A stretch of DNA of 64,000 nucleotides, from NCBI GenBank assembly GCA_947494145.1, contig CANLTZ010000001.1:62001-126000 (forward strand), given 5' to 3'. Position 1 is the stretch's first letter. Each line of letters opens with the position of its first letter. The stretch is from an uncultured Jannaschia sp. (GTDB lineage Bacteria > Pseudomonadota > Alphaproteobacteria > Rhodobacterales > Rhodobacteraceae). The notes under the pieces were generated by a model. It ran no database searches and was not told the DNA's origin. It saw only the letters and a list, made by a program, of their open reading frames with translations. This document shows, piece after piece, positions 1-8,407 of this stretch. Both the position numbers and the translations under genes were made by a program.

Positions 1-136
1 AGATGGGATCGCCCGGCTGAATGCACAAATGCCCCCGTGGGCGCGACGCGCTGACGGAGGGCGATCCCCAAAGCGGGGACCGGAAACGCTGCGGCTTCCG
101 GGTTGGGGCGCGGGCTACGCCTGCCTGGGGCGACTG

Positions 137-553
137 TCAAGATTGGGCACGGGCGGCCAGCCAGGGGTTGATCGCGTTCGTGGCGCGTTGAGGCGCGTGG
201 TCGCCGCCCCAGGCAACTGGCAAGCGCCGGGGCCCTTGGCGCACCACGTCCAGTTCCAACCTTGCAAGCCTGCTTCTGGAGGTGCCCGTGGCGGTGATGC
301 GGCGTTTCAACCGCGCGGGGCCCATCGCAGACGACGGCGCGTCTTCGACACTGCCCTCTAAAACATGGCGTCGGCCGGAGTATGCGCTGTGCTGTCTGCG
401 GTCGAGAATGATGGTTTGGCGTGACACGAAGACCGCGAAGGTCCCGGCACCGACACGTGCACAAGGCACCCACCAAAGGCGCATCACCGGCGGCGCGAAG
501 GGGTTCCAGAATGCGAAGGCGGAATAGATCACGATCAGCGCGATGGTAATCAC
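137..553 (-). CDS. Putative small membrane protein, start uncertain
   Basis: The reading frame has coding-like third positions. It encodes a hydrophobic N-terminus (about residues 1-45, one or two membrane segments), then a basic soluble part ending in a region with PQRATNAINPWL. That pattern resembles short membrane proteins with a PH-like tail that I recall from Rhodobacterales, but I cannot name a family. The listed start is a GTG. The frame stays open and protein-like for about 35 more codons upstream, up to a TGA near position 660, with no ATG, GTG or TTG in that stretch. The true start may be a rare codon, or the 5' end may be damaged. It lies downstream of another small membrane protein on the same strand. 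Confidence 0.45.
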   Translation of the reverse strand: MITIALIVIYSAFAFWNPFAPPVMRLWWVPCARVGAGTFAVFVSRQTIILDRRQHSAYSGRRHVLEGSVEDAPSSAMGPARLKRRITATGTSRSRLARLELDVVRQGPRRLPVAWGGDHAPQRATNAINPWLAARAQS

Positions 554-730
554 ACCGATCGCCCAGAGCGCGCGATCAATGATGAGGCGATCGGGTTCCG
601 ATCCGATGCCGATGGCCCTGGCGGCCAGGATAAAGGCCCGGACGGCGTCTTTGGAGTCGCAGGATCACCGATTTCTCTCGCACTTGATGGCTTGTGTCTA
701 AGCCCCCGCCACCTTGGCGAAGCACCACGC

Positions 731-785
731 CCCTTCATCTTGGCGCAAATACTCCACGGGGGTCCGGGGGTGTGAAACCCCCGGC
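731..785 (-). repeat. GC hairpin plus GGAGTATTT/GATGAAG element, copy 1
   Basis: On the minus strand a GGGGG-TTTCACA-CCCCC hairpin is followed by GGACCCCCGTGGAGTATTT and then GCGCCAAGATGAAGGG. The same layout (GC-rich hairpin, GGAGTATTT, a short spacer, GCCA(G/A)GATGAA) recurs near 8219 and 62525, with a related palindromic form at 37137. It lies between two small membrane protein genes. I recall similar sequences scattered through Rhodobacterales genomes; the function is unknown to me. Confidence 0.8.
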
Positions 786-817
786 GTTCCCAGCCGTGAT
801 CCCAGAACGATCCGTCG

Positions 818-994
818 TTAACCGTCGTCGGATGACGTCTGGACGATTCCGCTGATCTCGGAGTTTTGGAAGCCGATGATGTCTTTCCAAAAAACCAGAT
901 CGACCGCGATGATGCCCACGATGGCAATGGCCGAAAACAGGGCGAGGCGGTCGAGAAGCGGGGTCCGGTTCTTGGTGGTATAGATGTTGCGCAT
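818..994 (-). CDS. Small single-pass membrane protein (58 aa)
   Basis: The start is the ATG at 994, preceded by a good ribosome site (GGAGAGGATC just before the ATG). A longer frame upstream lacks such a site. The product has a basic N-terminus (MRNIYTTKNRTPLLDR), one hydrophobic helix at about residues 17-33 (LALFSAIAIVGIIAVDL), and a short polar C-terminus rich in Ser and Asp. It is therefore probably a single-pass inner-membrane protein. No family is recognised. It may be cotranscribed with the gene at 137-553. Confidence 0.65.
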   Translation of the reverse strand: MRNIYTTKNRTPLLDRLALFSAIAIVGIIAVDLVFWKDIIGFQNSEISGIVQTSSDDG

Positions 995-1145
995 GATCCT
1001 CTCCGGCGGAGTTGGGGATGATGCGTTAACCATGGAGGGCGACAATGGCCTGCGTCGGGCCGAATTGTGCAGCCCGCGGGGTCATGTCCTGCCGCCTTGA
1101 TGGCAAAACGGGCCTGGGCTGGCCGGTTCACGAAACTGTTTTCAT

Positions 1146-1172
1146 TGGGCGCCCGCATGTTACGGGCGCCCA
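1146..1172. other. Perfect GC-rich hairpin downstream of azoR
   Basis: TGGGCGCCCG and CGGGCGCCCA form a 10-bp perfect stem around a 7-nt loop, about 35 nt past the azoR stop. No T-run follows on either strand, so it is not a classical intrinsic terminator. It may protect the mRNA 3' end or assist Rho-dependent termination. Confidence 0.5.
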
Positions 1173-1206
1173 TGGGGTCTAGCCTATCTGCCAGATGGCG
1201 TGCGGC

Positions 1207-1779
1207 TCAGGCCGCAATTGCGTCGATTTCGGCTTCGGCGCGGCCCACGCCTTCGGGGTCGCCCATCAGGCCATCGGCGGCGACGATTTCCACGTCATGG
1301 ATGCCGATAAAGCCCAAAAAGAAGGTCAGCCAGGGCGTCGCGAAGTCGATATCGCTGCCGACCTTTGTGCCGCCAGAGGCCACCGCGATGATGGCGCGCT
1401 TGCCTTCCAGCAGGCCCTTGGGCCCGGTTTCGGTGTATTGGAACGTCACGCCCAGCCGAGCAACGTGGTCGGCCCAAGCCTTCAGCGCGGCGGGTACGCC
1501 GAAGTTGTAAATGGGCGTGGAGATCACGATGGTGTCTGCGGCCTGAAGCTCGGCCACCAGCGCGTCCGACAAGGCAAGCGCGTCGCGGTGGGCGCCGCTG
1601 CGGTCGGCGGGCGGGGTGAAGGTGCCCGCGACCCAGGTATCGGTGACTTGGGGCACCGGGTTGGTGCCGATATCGCGGGTGACAACGTCGCCACCCAGCC
1701 GTTCGACGATGCGGTCGGCCAGCTTGCGAGAGGTGGAGCCTTCGGTGCGGGCGGAGGCGTCGATGCGGAGAATGCTCAT
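1207..1779 (-). CDS. azoR: FMN-dependent NADH-azoreductase / NAD(P)H:quinone oxidoreductase
   Basis: This is a 190-residue protein of the flavodoxin-like AzoR family, which uses FMN and NAD(P)H for two-electron reduction of quinones or azo compounds in the cytoplasm. The FMN phosphate-binding region is at residues 5-20 (RIDASARTEGSTSRKL). The conserved PIYNFGVPAALKAWADHV segment is at 89-106, and ASGGT follows at about 134-138. The ATG at 1779 is chosen because the family starts just before the first beta strand (MSILRIDAS) and AAGGA lies a few bases upstream. Length is normal for the family. It appears to be a single-gene unit; physiological substrate unknown. Confidence 0.9.
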   Translation of the reverse strand: MSILRIDASARTEGSTSRKLADRIVERLGGDVVTRDIGTNPVPQVTDTWVAGTFTPPADRSGAHRDALALSDALVAELQAADTIVISTPIYNFGVPAALKAWADHVARLGVTFQYTETGPKGLLEGKRAIIAVASGGTKVGSDIDFATPWLTFFLGFIGIHDVEIVAADGLMGDPEGVGRAEAEIDAIAA

Positions 1780-1926
1780 GGCGGGGTCCTTGGGGTTGGA
1801 GCGAATGATGCGCCCAAGGTGACCGTTTGTTGACGCAATGAAACAGGTAAGGACGCACCGGTTCTGTGCGAAAATACAGGGCAACGCCAGATGTCCGCGC
1901 GCATGGAAACTCAAGACCAAAAAACG

Positions 1927-1950
1927 AAAAAACCCCGCCCGGAGGCAGGG
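1927..1950 (-). terminator. Intrinsic terminator after the Flp-like gene
   Basis: On the minus strand CCCTGCC-TCCG-GGCGGGG forms a 7-bp stem with one T-G wobble, followed directly by TTTTTT. It lies 26 nt beyond the stop of the pilin-like gene at 1977-2465. Confidence 0.8.
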
Positions 1951-1976
1951 CTTTCAAAGTCGTTGCTGGGAAAATT

Positions 1977-2465
1977 TCAGGAATTGTGCAACGTCGTCAG
2001 GGCCCTCGTGTAGTCGGTGTCGGCTGCTGGCACGTCGATGCCGCGGTTCGCCATGGCGGCTTCGGTCGCGCCAAGATCGTCGATGCGGGTTTCGTATTCC
2101 TGGCGGTTCGTGATGCCGCTGGCTTCCTGCTGGGCGACGAAGGTGGCGCTGTCCTGATGCAGGGCGATCAGATCCGCGTCGCTGATGACGTTTGGATCAC
2201 TCCAACCGGCGACAGTGCCTTCCATCCAGCCGCCCCCATGGCGGGAATGGATCGCACCTTCATCCAAGATGCTGAGGCCCGTGTCGCCATTCCAGTTAGA
2301 CGCCACTTCCGTGGCTTCCAACTGTGTGTCGATATCGCCCGACACGTCCTGCATGCCGCCTGAGACAACCGCCGCAGCGGCCAGACCAAGACCCACGATT
2401 GCAGCGGTCAGAACGACCCAGTCGACGGTGACGGCACCTTCTTCGGAGGCAATAAATTCTTTCAC
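1977..2465 (-). CDS. Flp-pilin-like protein with long C-terminal extension
   Basis: The GTG at 2465 gives a 162-residue protein beginning MKEFIASEEGAVTVDW, typical of Flp/type IVb pilins and related TadE-like proteins: a short charged leader, a Glu, then a hydrophobic helix at about 15-36 (VDWVVLTAAIVGLGLAAAAVV). Flp pilins are usually about 50-70 residues. This one carries about 120 extra hydrophilic residues rich in Asp, Glu and Ala and with no recognised domain. The upstream frame (to 2669) lacks pilin features and is probably untranslated. No tad/cpa genes are nearby. It is divergent from the LysR gene at 2708, which could regulate it. Membrane or envelope location is inferred. Confidence 0.7.
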   Translation of the reverse strand: MKEFIASEEGAVTVDWVVLTAAIVGLGLAAAAVVSGGMQDVSGDIDTQLEATEVASNWNGDTGLSILDEGAIHSRHGGGWMEGTVAGWSDPNVISDADLIALHQDSATFVAQQEASGITNRQEYETRIDDLGATEAAMANRGIDVPAADTDYTRALTTLHNS

Positions 2466-2707
2466 TGAACAGACTTTCTTCTGTGTAACGTCGCCGCAAT
2501 CTCTGTTCGCGAAGTGGCGTGCGACTTGGGCTGCTCTGGGGGTGTGGTCGCGAAAGATCGCGACGAATTCTAGTGTTCTTGCGCAGAAGCCGCTCAGCCG
2601 GGGCGCAGGCATCCCATTGTCCACGAAAGACCTTGGTCGGTGTGGCACTGGCAAGGACGCTGTGCGCATGATAACGGCTCACCCAGCTTTGGTGGAAAGG
2701 CGCACAG

Positions 2708-3601
2708 ATGGCATTCAACGATTGGGACGAGGTCCGCACGGCGTTCCAGGTGGCCCGATTGGGTACGGTGTCAGGTGCGGCGGGGGCTTTGGGTGTCCAC
2801 CATGCGACCGTGATCCGCCATATCGACAGTCTGGAAGGTAAGCTGGGCACCAAGCTGTTTCAGCGCCATGCACGTGGCTACACGCCCACCGAAGCGGGGC
2901 AAGACCTGCTGAAGGTGGCGCAATCCACCGATGATCAACTGGCGCAACTCGCCAACCGCATCCGGGGCCGCGGCAATGAGGTGACGGGCGAGCTTATCAT
3001 CACCTCGCTTGCCGTCCTGGCGCCGCTCCTGTCACCCGCCCTGGCTGCCTTTCGAGAGGCGCATCCAGAACTGACGATCAAGTTTCTGACCGATGAAAGG
3101 CTGTTTCGCCTGGAATATGGTGAAGCCCATGTGGCCATCCGCGCAGGCAACCCGCCAGACCAGCCCGACAATGTGGTTCAGAAGTTCTACAAGCAGGGCT
3201 TCGCGCTTTACGCATCGCGTGAATATATAGAGCGCATGGGAATGCCGGAGAGTTTGGAGGATGTGGGCAACCACATCTTCATCGGCTCGGCAGAAGACAC
3301 CCCCCGCGCGCCCTTCTTCGCTTGGCTGCAAAAGCACATCCCGGCGAAAAATATCGGCTATCAGGTCAATCAGATCACGGCGGCCCGCCCCGCGCTTCTG
3401 GCTGGGTCCGGCATCGGTTTCTCGACCACGTGGTCGGAAGAAGATTGTGAAGACACGGTGCAGGTATTCGGGCCGCGGCCTGAATGGAACAGCCAGCTTT
3501 GGCTCGTGACCCATGTCGATCTGCATCGCACGGCCAAGGTGCAGACCTTCGTGAAGTTCCTCAAGGACTGGGCCACTCGCTGGCCAGTTCTGGAGGAGTG
3601 A
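2708..3601 (+). CDS. LysR-family transcriptional regulator
   Basis: The 297-residue protein has the normal LysR architecture. A winged helix-turn-helix lies at about residues 5-65 (FQVARLGTVSGAAGALGVHH through PTEAGQDLL), and a substrate-binding domain at about 90-295. The ATG follows GGAAAGGCGCACAG. The gene is divergent from the Flp-like gene, with 242 bp between starts, the usual arrangement for a LysR protein and a target. The ligand cannot be inferred. Confidence 0.88.
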   Translation: MAFNDWDEVRTAFQVARLGTVSGAAGALGVHHATVIRHIDSLEGKLGTKLFQRHARGYTPTEAGQDLLKVAQSTDDQLAQLANRIRGRGNEVTGELIITSLAVLAPLLSPALAAFREAHPELTIKFLTDERLFRLEYGEAHVAIRAGNPPDQPDNVVQKFYKQGFALYASREYIERMGMPESLEDVGNHIFIGSAEDTPRAPFFAWLQKHIPAKNIGYQVNQITAARPALLAGSGIGFSTTWSEEDCEDTVQVFGPRPEWNSQLWLVTHVDLHRTAKVQTFVKFLKDWATRWPVLEE

Positions 3602-3733
3602 GGGGCCCCCACGGGATCCATAAGCAAACAGATTGCGCGTTCTTGGACGGTCGGATCGTCACCGCCCGGCCCGGCGCTGACCCGGCTGGCACCATGACGG
3701 TCCGTTTGCGTCCCACTGCGTGGGCCCGCCCCC

Positions 3734-4306
3734 TCACCGATATAGCTGCACCCCCGCCACAGCGACATCAGCACGAAATTCGCGGCCGATACCCAGCACG
3801 CCCACACGGCGCAGCTTTGACGCGTCGAAGGGGGCATCGGTGCGATGACGCTCAAAGCTGGTGAAAGGCAGTGTAATCGTCGTCCAGTCAGGCGTCGCCT
3901 CGATCTCGGTGCGATAGGATTGCCAGGGCCGTGTCAGGTCGGACGTGCGCAGGCGCAGGTCGTAGACCTCTCCGTTGCCCATGACATCCAGCGATATGCC
4001 CGCCCAGTCGGAGGCATCGAAGGCGCTGCCATCGGGCAATAGGTCGAAGGCCATCTGGACGAAGCCGCCGTTGTTATCGAGTGACACATCCCCCGTCAGC
4101 CGCGTGGCCGGGCGGCCTGCGACAGTGGCGGCTGTTATCCCGCCGCTCGAAACCCCGCCCATGACGGTGTCGGCGATGTAGGCCCAGCGGGGCGAAAGCT
4201 CCATCACGCGCTCCTTTGCCTGGACCGGGCCCGCTGCCGCAAAGGCGCCCAGGCCCGCCAGTACGGCGCGGCGACCGGGCCGCCTGGATATTGTCGGGCG
4301 GTGCAT
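3734..4306 (-). CDS. Tat-exported CIA30 family protein
   Basis: The ATG at 4306 is preceded by AGGAG, giving 190 residues. The N-terminus has a twin-arginine-type signal (PGRRAVLAGLGAFAAAGPVQA, about residues 9-29), so the mature protein is probably periplasmic. The rest matches the CIA30 fold (complex I intermediate-associated protein 30, galactose-binding-like beta sandwich). Typical features are WAYIADTVMGGVSSG near the mature start and TLPFTSFERHRTDAPFDASKL late in the chain. Bacterial CIA30 proteins have no settled function; a role in respiratory complex assembly is unproven. It is convergent with the LysR gene. Confidence 0.78.
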   Translation of the reverse strand: MHRPTISRRPGRRAVLAGLGAFAAAGPVQAKERVMELSPRWAYIADTVMGGVSSGGITAATVAGRPATRLTGDVSLDNNGGFVQMAFDLLPDGSAFDASDWAGISLDVMGNGEVYDLRLRTSDLTRPWQSYRTEIEATPDWTTITLPFTSFERHRTDAPFDASKLRRVGVLGIGREFRADVAVAGVQLYR

Positions 4307-4580
4307 GGGCGCTCCTGTCTCATTTACCATGGGCCATGTGCGATGGCCCACGAGGATGGCAAATGAACAATGGGTGAGCGGGGCGCGTCAGGTCGCGAAG
4401 GTCAGCGCCGTCTGGCCGCCGAATGACGGTCCGGGAACGGCATAGTCAGACGGCCAGAGACGCCAAGATGTGCAGCGCGTTGATGCCAAAGACGCGGCCG
4501 ACGGATAGACCATGTCTGTCCTTGCGAAAGAGGCTGCCCGAGCGGCCAGGGGGCAGACCCCTTTCGCAAGATTGTGAGCG

Positions 4581-4709
4581 TCAGCGGCGCGAACGCGCAA
4601 AGAGCTGAGCAAACGTCGTATCGGGCCAGAAGGCCAGAGCCGCGAAGCGTGCAAGCCCAACGAGGACCATGATGCAGGCAAAGAGAAAACCAGCTTCAAA
4701 CAGAGACAT
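4581..4709 (-). CDS. Small membrane peptide (42 aa)
   Basis: The ATG at 4709 follows GGAGTTCTACA, a good ribosome site. The product is MSLFEAGFLFACIMVLVGLA and then RFAALAFWPDTTFAQLFARSRR, with a single hydrophobic helix at about residues 6-27 and a basic C-terminus. A perfect CtrA-type site (TTAA-N7-TTAA) lies 67 bp upstream. It does not overlap dnaE2, whose stop is at 4838. No known family is recognised. Coding status rests on the ribosome site, the membrane-helix composition and the promoter-like upstream element. Confidence 0.55.
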   Translation of the reverse strand: MSLFEAGFLFACIMVLVGLARFAALAFWPDTTFAQLFARSRR

Positions 4710-4775
4710 TGTAGAACTCCGACTTGATTTGGCCTTAATTTGCCTTTGCTTCGCGGCAGGAATGTGGCCACTTCG

Positions 4776-4790
4776 TTAACAAAAGGTTAA
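4776..4790. promoter_or_regulatory. CtrA-type site TTAA-N7-TTAA
   Basis: The sequence TTAACAAAAGGTTAA matches the full alphaproteobacterial CtrA consensus. It lies in the gap between dnaE2 and the small peptide gene at 4581-4709, 67 bp upstream of the peptide start. Binding is inferred from the consensus only. Confidence 0.55.
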
Positions 4791-4837
4791 CAATGCTGCG
4801 CTGCAGAGGGGCATTTCGCGAATCGCGGCGACGGCGC

Positions 4838-7800
4838 CTAATGAAAATCTCGTGATTTGGGAATCACTCGGACATTTCTGGGATGGCGTGATGTAGCGTC
4901 GGGAATCGGTTTGACCACCTCGTCGGCACGGGCCAGGGCGGGGGCGAGGGCATCTTCGCTCAGCCGGGTCAGCGCATCGTTGCGGTCTTCGATATGGTGG
5001 GCCACCACGTGAAGAACGGCATCGTCGAATTGCACATGACCATGGACGGCCATCAGGCGCGAGGCCATGATTTGCTTGCGGTACTTGGCGAACAGATCGG
5101 GCCAGATCACCACATTGATGACGCCGGTTTCGTCTTCGAGGGTGGTGAAGCACACGCCCTTGGCACTGCCGGGTTTCTGGCGGATCAGCACAAGCCCCGC
5201 GACGGACACCTTCTGATTGAAGCGCAGGCTGCGCAGATCGGCGGCGGCGGTATAGCCCGAAGCGCGCATGGCACCCCGCATGAAGCTGATCGGATGGGCT
5301 TTCAGCGACAGGCGCGCGGTCTGGTAATCGGCCACCACATGTTCGCGCAGCGCCATGGCGGGCAGCGTGTGCTCAGGCTCCTCCCCGACCTCGGGGGCGT
5401 CTTCATGGGTGAAAAGCGGCAGATCGGGGCCGCGCCGGATGGCCTTGGCATCCCAAAGCGCCTGGCGTCGATCTTGCCCGCAGGACCGGAACGCATCGGC
5501 CGAGGCCAAAATCTCCACACCTCGGCGCGATAGACGGGTGCGGCGCTGCATGTCTTCGACCCCGTCGAAGGGGCGGGTGCGGGCGGCCATGATCCGCTGC
5601 GCTTCCTCTTCCTTGAGACCCGACAATTGCCGGAAGCCCAGGCGCAGCGCGTAACCTGTGCCATCGGGCTCCAGGCTGTTGTCCCAATTGGAATAGTTCA
5701 CATCCACCGGCAGCACGGTCACCCCCGACCGTCGGGCCATATCGACGATTTGGGCGGGGGCATAGAAGCCCATGGGCTGGGAATTTAGCAGCGCGCAGGC
5801 GAAGACATCCGGGTGGTGGCATTTCAGGTAGCTGGACACATAGACCAGATGGGCGAAGCTGGCGGCGTGGCTTTCGGGGAAGCCGTATTCGCCGAAGCCC
5901 TCGATCTGGGAAAAGCAGCGCGCGGCGAAGTCGGCGTCATAGCCCCGTTCGATCATCCGGTCGACCATGCGGGCCTTATGGTTTGTGATGTCTTCCTTAG
6001 ATCGGAACGTGGCCATGGCGCGGCGCAGACCATTGGCTTCGGAGCCTGAGAACTCAGCCGCGACGATGGCGATCTTCATGGCCTGTTCCTGAAAGATCGG
6101 GACACCGAGAGTGCGTTCTAGAATGTTTTTCAACTCATCTTGGTCGTATTGCGGGCCAGGTGTGGGGTATGTGACTTTCTCTCGTCTGCGACGACGCTTC
6201 AGATACGGGTGCACCATATCGCCCTGGATGGGCCCAGGCCGAACGATGGCCACCTGGATAACCAGGTCGTAGAATTCCCGGGGCCGGAGCTTGGGCAGCA
6301 TGGCCATCTGCGCGCGGCTTTCCACCTGAAAGACGCCCAGGCTGTCGCCGCGGCAGAGCATGTCATAGGTGGCTTCGTCGCCTTCCTTGATGGTCGCGAG
6401 TTCCATCTCGATGCCGTAATGGGCGCGCAGCAAGGCAAAGCTTTTGGCGATACAGGTCAGCATCCCAAGCGCCAGCACATCCATTTTGAAGATGCCCAAC
6501 GCGTCGATATCGTCCTTGTCCCATTCGATGAAGGACCGGTCGGGCATGGCGCCGTTGCCGATGGGCACGGTGTGCGTCAGCGGCTGATTGGTCAGGATGA
6601 AGCCGCCCACATGCTGGCCCAGATGGCGCGGCATCCCGATCAATTGATCGGTCAGCTTCAATACCCGGCGGATATGGGGGTCGGCCATGTTCACGCCGGT
6701 ATCTTCTGGGTGCATGTCCTTGACCGACCCGCCCCAAGACCCCCAGGTCGTCTTAGCCAGGGCGGTGGTCACATCCTCGCTGAGGCCCATGACCTTGCCC
6801 ACTTCGCGCACCGCCATGCGGGGACGATAATGGATCACGGTGGCGCACAGCCCCGCATGTTGGCGGCCATAGCGGTTATAGATGTGTTGGATGACGTCTT
6901 CGCGCCGTTCATGTTCGAAATCGACGTCGATATCGGGGGGCTCGTTGCGGTCGGCAGACAGGAAGCGTTCGAACAGGACTTCGTGCTCGTTCGGGTCGAC
7001 CGAGGTGATCCAGAGGCAATAGCAGACCGCCGAATTGGCCGCCGAGCCGCGGCCTTGGCAGAGGATGTTCTGGCTGCGCCCATAGGCGACGATTTCCTGG
7101 ATAGTGATGAAATAGCGGGCCAGGTCCCGCTCGGCGATGAAGTCGAGTTCTTTTTCGATGGCGTCGCGGACTTTGGCGGGCACGCCTTCGGGGTAGCGGC
7201 GGGCGGCGCCCTCTTCGGTCAGGATGCGCAGGTGCTCGTCCGGGCCGCGCCCGGCGGGGATATCGTCTTCGGGATATTCGTAGCGGAGTTCATCGAGCGA
7301 GAAATCCAGCTGCCGCGCGATGGCCAGGCTTTCGCGGATCGCATGGGGCCAGCGTTGGAACAGGCGGGCCATTTCCTCGGGCGATTTCAGGTGCCGTTCG
7401 GCATTGGCATGGAGGTGGAAGCCCGCCTCCGCCAGTTTCACCTTTTCGCGGATGCAGGTCATCACGTCCTGCAAGGGGCGGCGCTCCGGCGTGTGGTAAT
7501 GGACGTCATTGGTGGCCACGAGGCGCAGGCCGTGGCGATTGGCGAGGCGGTCGAGCCGTTCGATCCGCGCATAATCGTCACCGCGATAGAGATGGGCGGC
7601 GGCGATATGGCTGAACGAGGTGAGGCGCTTGGCGATGCGGGGCAGGTCGCGTTCGAACGTGTCCAGGTCTTCGGGCGGAAGCACGATCAGGATCACGCCC
7701 GCCTGGTGTTGGGCCAGATCGTCCAGCGTGATGTCGCAGCGCCCCTTTTCCTGCCATTCGCCATTTGGCCCGGTCATGCGGCCCTTGGAGATGAGCGCAC

Positions 7801-8137
7801 AAAGCGTGCCATAGGCGGCGCGGTCACGGGGATAGGCCAGAAAGGCGCTGCCATCGGTCAGGATGATGCGCGTGCCGATGAGCGGGCGCAGCTTGGCGGT
7901 CTTGGCCTCGGTATGCAGGCGCACGACGCCCGCCATGGAATTGCGGTCGGCCACACCGATGGCATGATAGCCCATTTTCCAGGCGGCGAGCACCAGATCG
8001 AGCGGCTCGGACGCACCGTGGAGGAAAGAAAAGCAGGTGGTGACGCCCAGTTCCACGAAGGGGGCGGGTGGGTTCTTGGTAAACTCCTCGTTTGGGTCGA
8101 GGCTGCGTTTGTCGGGGGTCAGTGGCGCGTCGGGCAT
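4838..8137 (-). CDS. dnaE2: Error-prone DNA polymerase DnaE2
   Basis: This 1099-residue C-family polymerase performs translesion synthesis after DNA damage together with ImuA and ImuB. A PHP domain occupies about residues 28-220 (begins ELGVTTCFSFLHGAS). The palm has GRGSAANS at 362-369 and the catalytic PDIDVDF at 401-407. A helix-hairpin-helix region and an OB fold (VSVAGLVLIRQKPGSAKG) are near the C-terminus. There is no obvious beta-clamp motif at the extreme end. Length matches the DnaE2 family and is shorter than the replicative DnaE1. It is the third gene of the mutasome cassette, 270 bp after imuB; that gap carries a repeat element but no SOS box that I could see. Confidence 0.95.
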   Translation of the reverse strand: MPDAPLTPDKRSLDPNEEFTKNPPAPFVELGVTTCFSFLHGASEPLDLVLAAWKMGYHAIGVADRNSMAGVVRLHTEAKTAKLRPLIGTRIILTDGSAFLAYPRDRAAYGTLCALISKGRMTGPNGEWQEKGRCDITLDDLAQHQAGVILIVLPPEDLDTFERDLPRIAKRLTSFSHIAAAHLYRGDDYARIERLDRLANRHGLRLVATNDVHYHTPERRPLQDVMTCIREKVKLAEAGFHLHANAERHLKSPEEMARLFQRWPHAIRESLAIARQLDFSLDELRYEYPEDDIPAGRGPDEHLRILTEEGAARRYPEGVPAKVRDAIEKELDFIAERDLARYFITIQEIVAYGRSQNILCQGRGSAANSAVCYCLWITSVDPNEHEVLFERFLSADRNEPPDIDVDFEHERREDVIQHIYNRYGRQHAGLCATVIHYRPRMAVREVGKVMGLSEDVTTALAKTTWGSWGGSVKDMHPEDTGVNMADPHIRRVLKLTDQLIGMPRHLGQHVGGFILTNQPLTHTVPIGNGAMPDRSFIEWDKDDIDALGIFKMDVLALGMLTCIAKSFALLRAHYGIEMELATIKEGDEATYDMLCRGDSLGVFQVESRAQMAMLPKLRPREFYDLVIQVAIVRPGPIQGDMVHPYLKRRRRREKVTYPTPGPQYDQDELKNILERTLGVPIFQEQAMKIAIVAAEFSGSEANGLRRAMATFRSKEDITNHKARMVDRMIERGYDADFAARCFSQIEGFGEYGFPESHAASFAHLVYVSSYLKCHHPDVFACALLNSQPMGFYAPAQIVDMARRSGVTVLPVDVNYSNWDNSLEPDGTGYALRLGFRQLSGLKEEEAQRIMAARTRPFDGVEDMQRRTRLSRRGVEILASADAFRSCGQDRRQALWDAKAIRRGPDLPLFTHEDAPEVGEEPEHTLPAMALREHVVADYQTARLSLKAHPISFMRGAMRASGYTAAADLRSLRFNQKVSVAGLVLIRQKPGSAKGVCFTTLEDETGVINVVIWPDLFAKYRKQIMASRLMAVHGHVQFDDAVLHVVAHHIEDRNDALTRLSEDALAPALARADEVVKPIPDATSRHPRNVRVIPKSRDFH

Positions 8138-8218
8138 GGCGGCGGGATCCAGGCGTCAGGCAGGCGTGGGACGGAAGATGCAGGCTTTTGGAGTGACCGT
8201 GGGGTGGCGGATGGGTTT

Positions 8219-8259
8219 GGGACGCCTCCGGCGGGAGTATTTGAGCCAGGATGAAAGGG
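8219..8259 (+). repeat. GC hairpin plus GGAGTATTT/GATGAAG element, copy 2
   Basis: A small hairpin (CGCC-TCC-GGCG) runs directly into GGGAGTATTTGAGCCAGG and ATGAAAGGG. It lies between imuB and dnaE2 inside the mutasome cassette, in antisense orientation to those genes. See the copies at 731, 37137 and 62525. Confidence 0.8.
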
Positions 8260-8407
8260 CGGGCTTTGGGAGGGGGCGTTGCGGTTTGTTTTGAATGTGG
8301 GGGCCCTCTGGCTGGGGGAACGGTTTGTTAAGGTTAATGAAGATTGGAGTCAGGGCGTGGTGCGGTCCCCTGGTTGGCTTGTGTGGTCATATGGATTTTG
8401 CAGGCCG

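Noticed and set aside
550-1173. 207-codon open frame on the minus strand.
   Set aside because: It overlaps the better-supported 58-aa gene and the repeat element; proline/serine/arginine-rich composition is typical of a GC-rich shadow frame.
4388-4580. Continuation of the 42-aa peptide frame after its TGA, ending INALHILASLAV.
   Set aside because: It is in frame, but there is no evidence for stop read-through and the first part of the extension looks non-coding.
6140-8254. 704-codon open frame on the plus strand.
   Set aside because: It is entirely antisense to dnaE2 and has the His/Gly/Ala-rich composition of a shadow of a high-GC gene.
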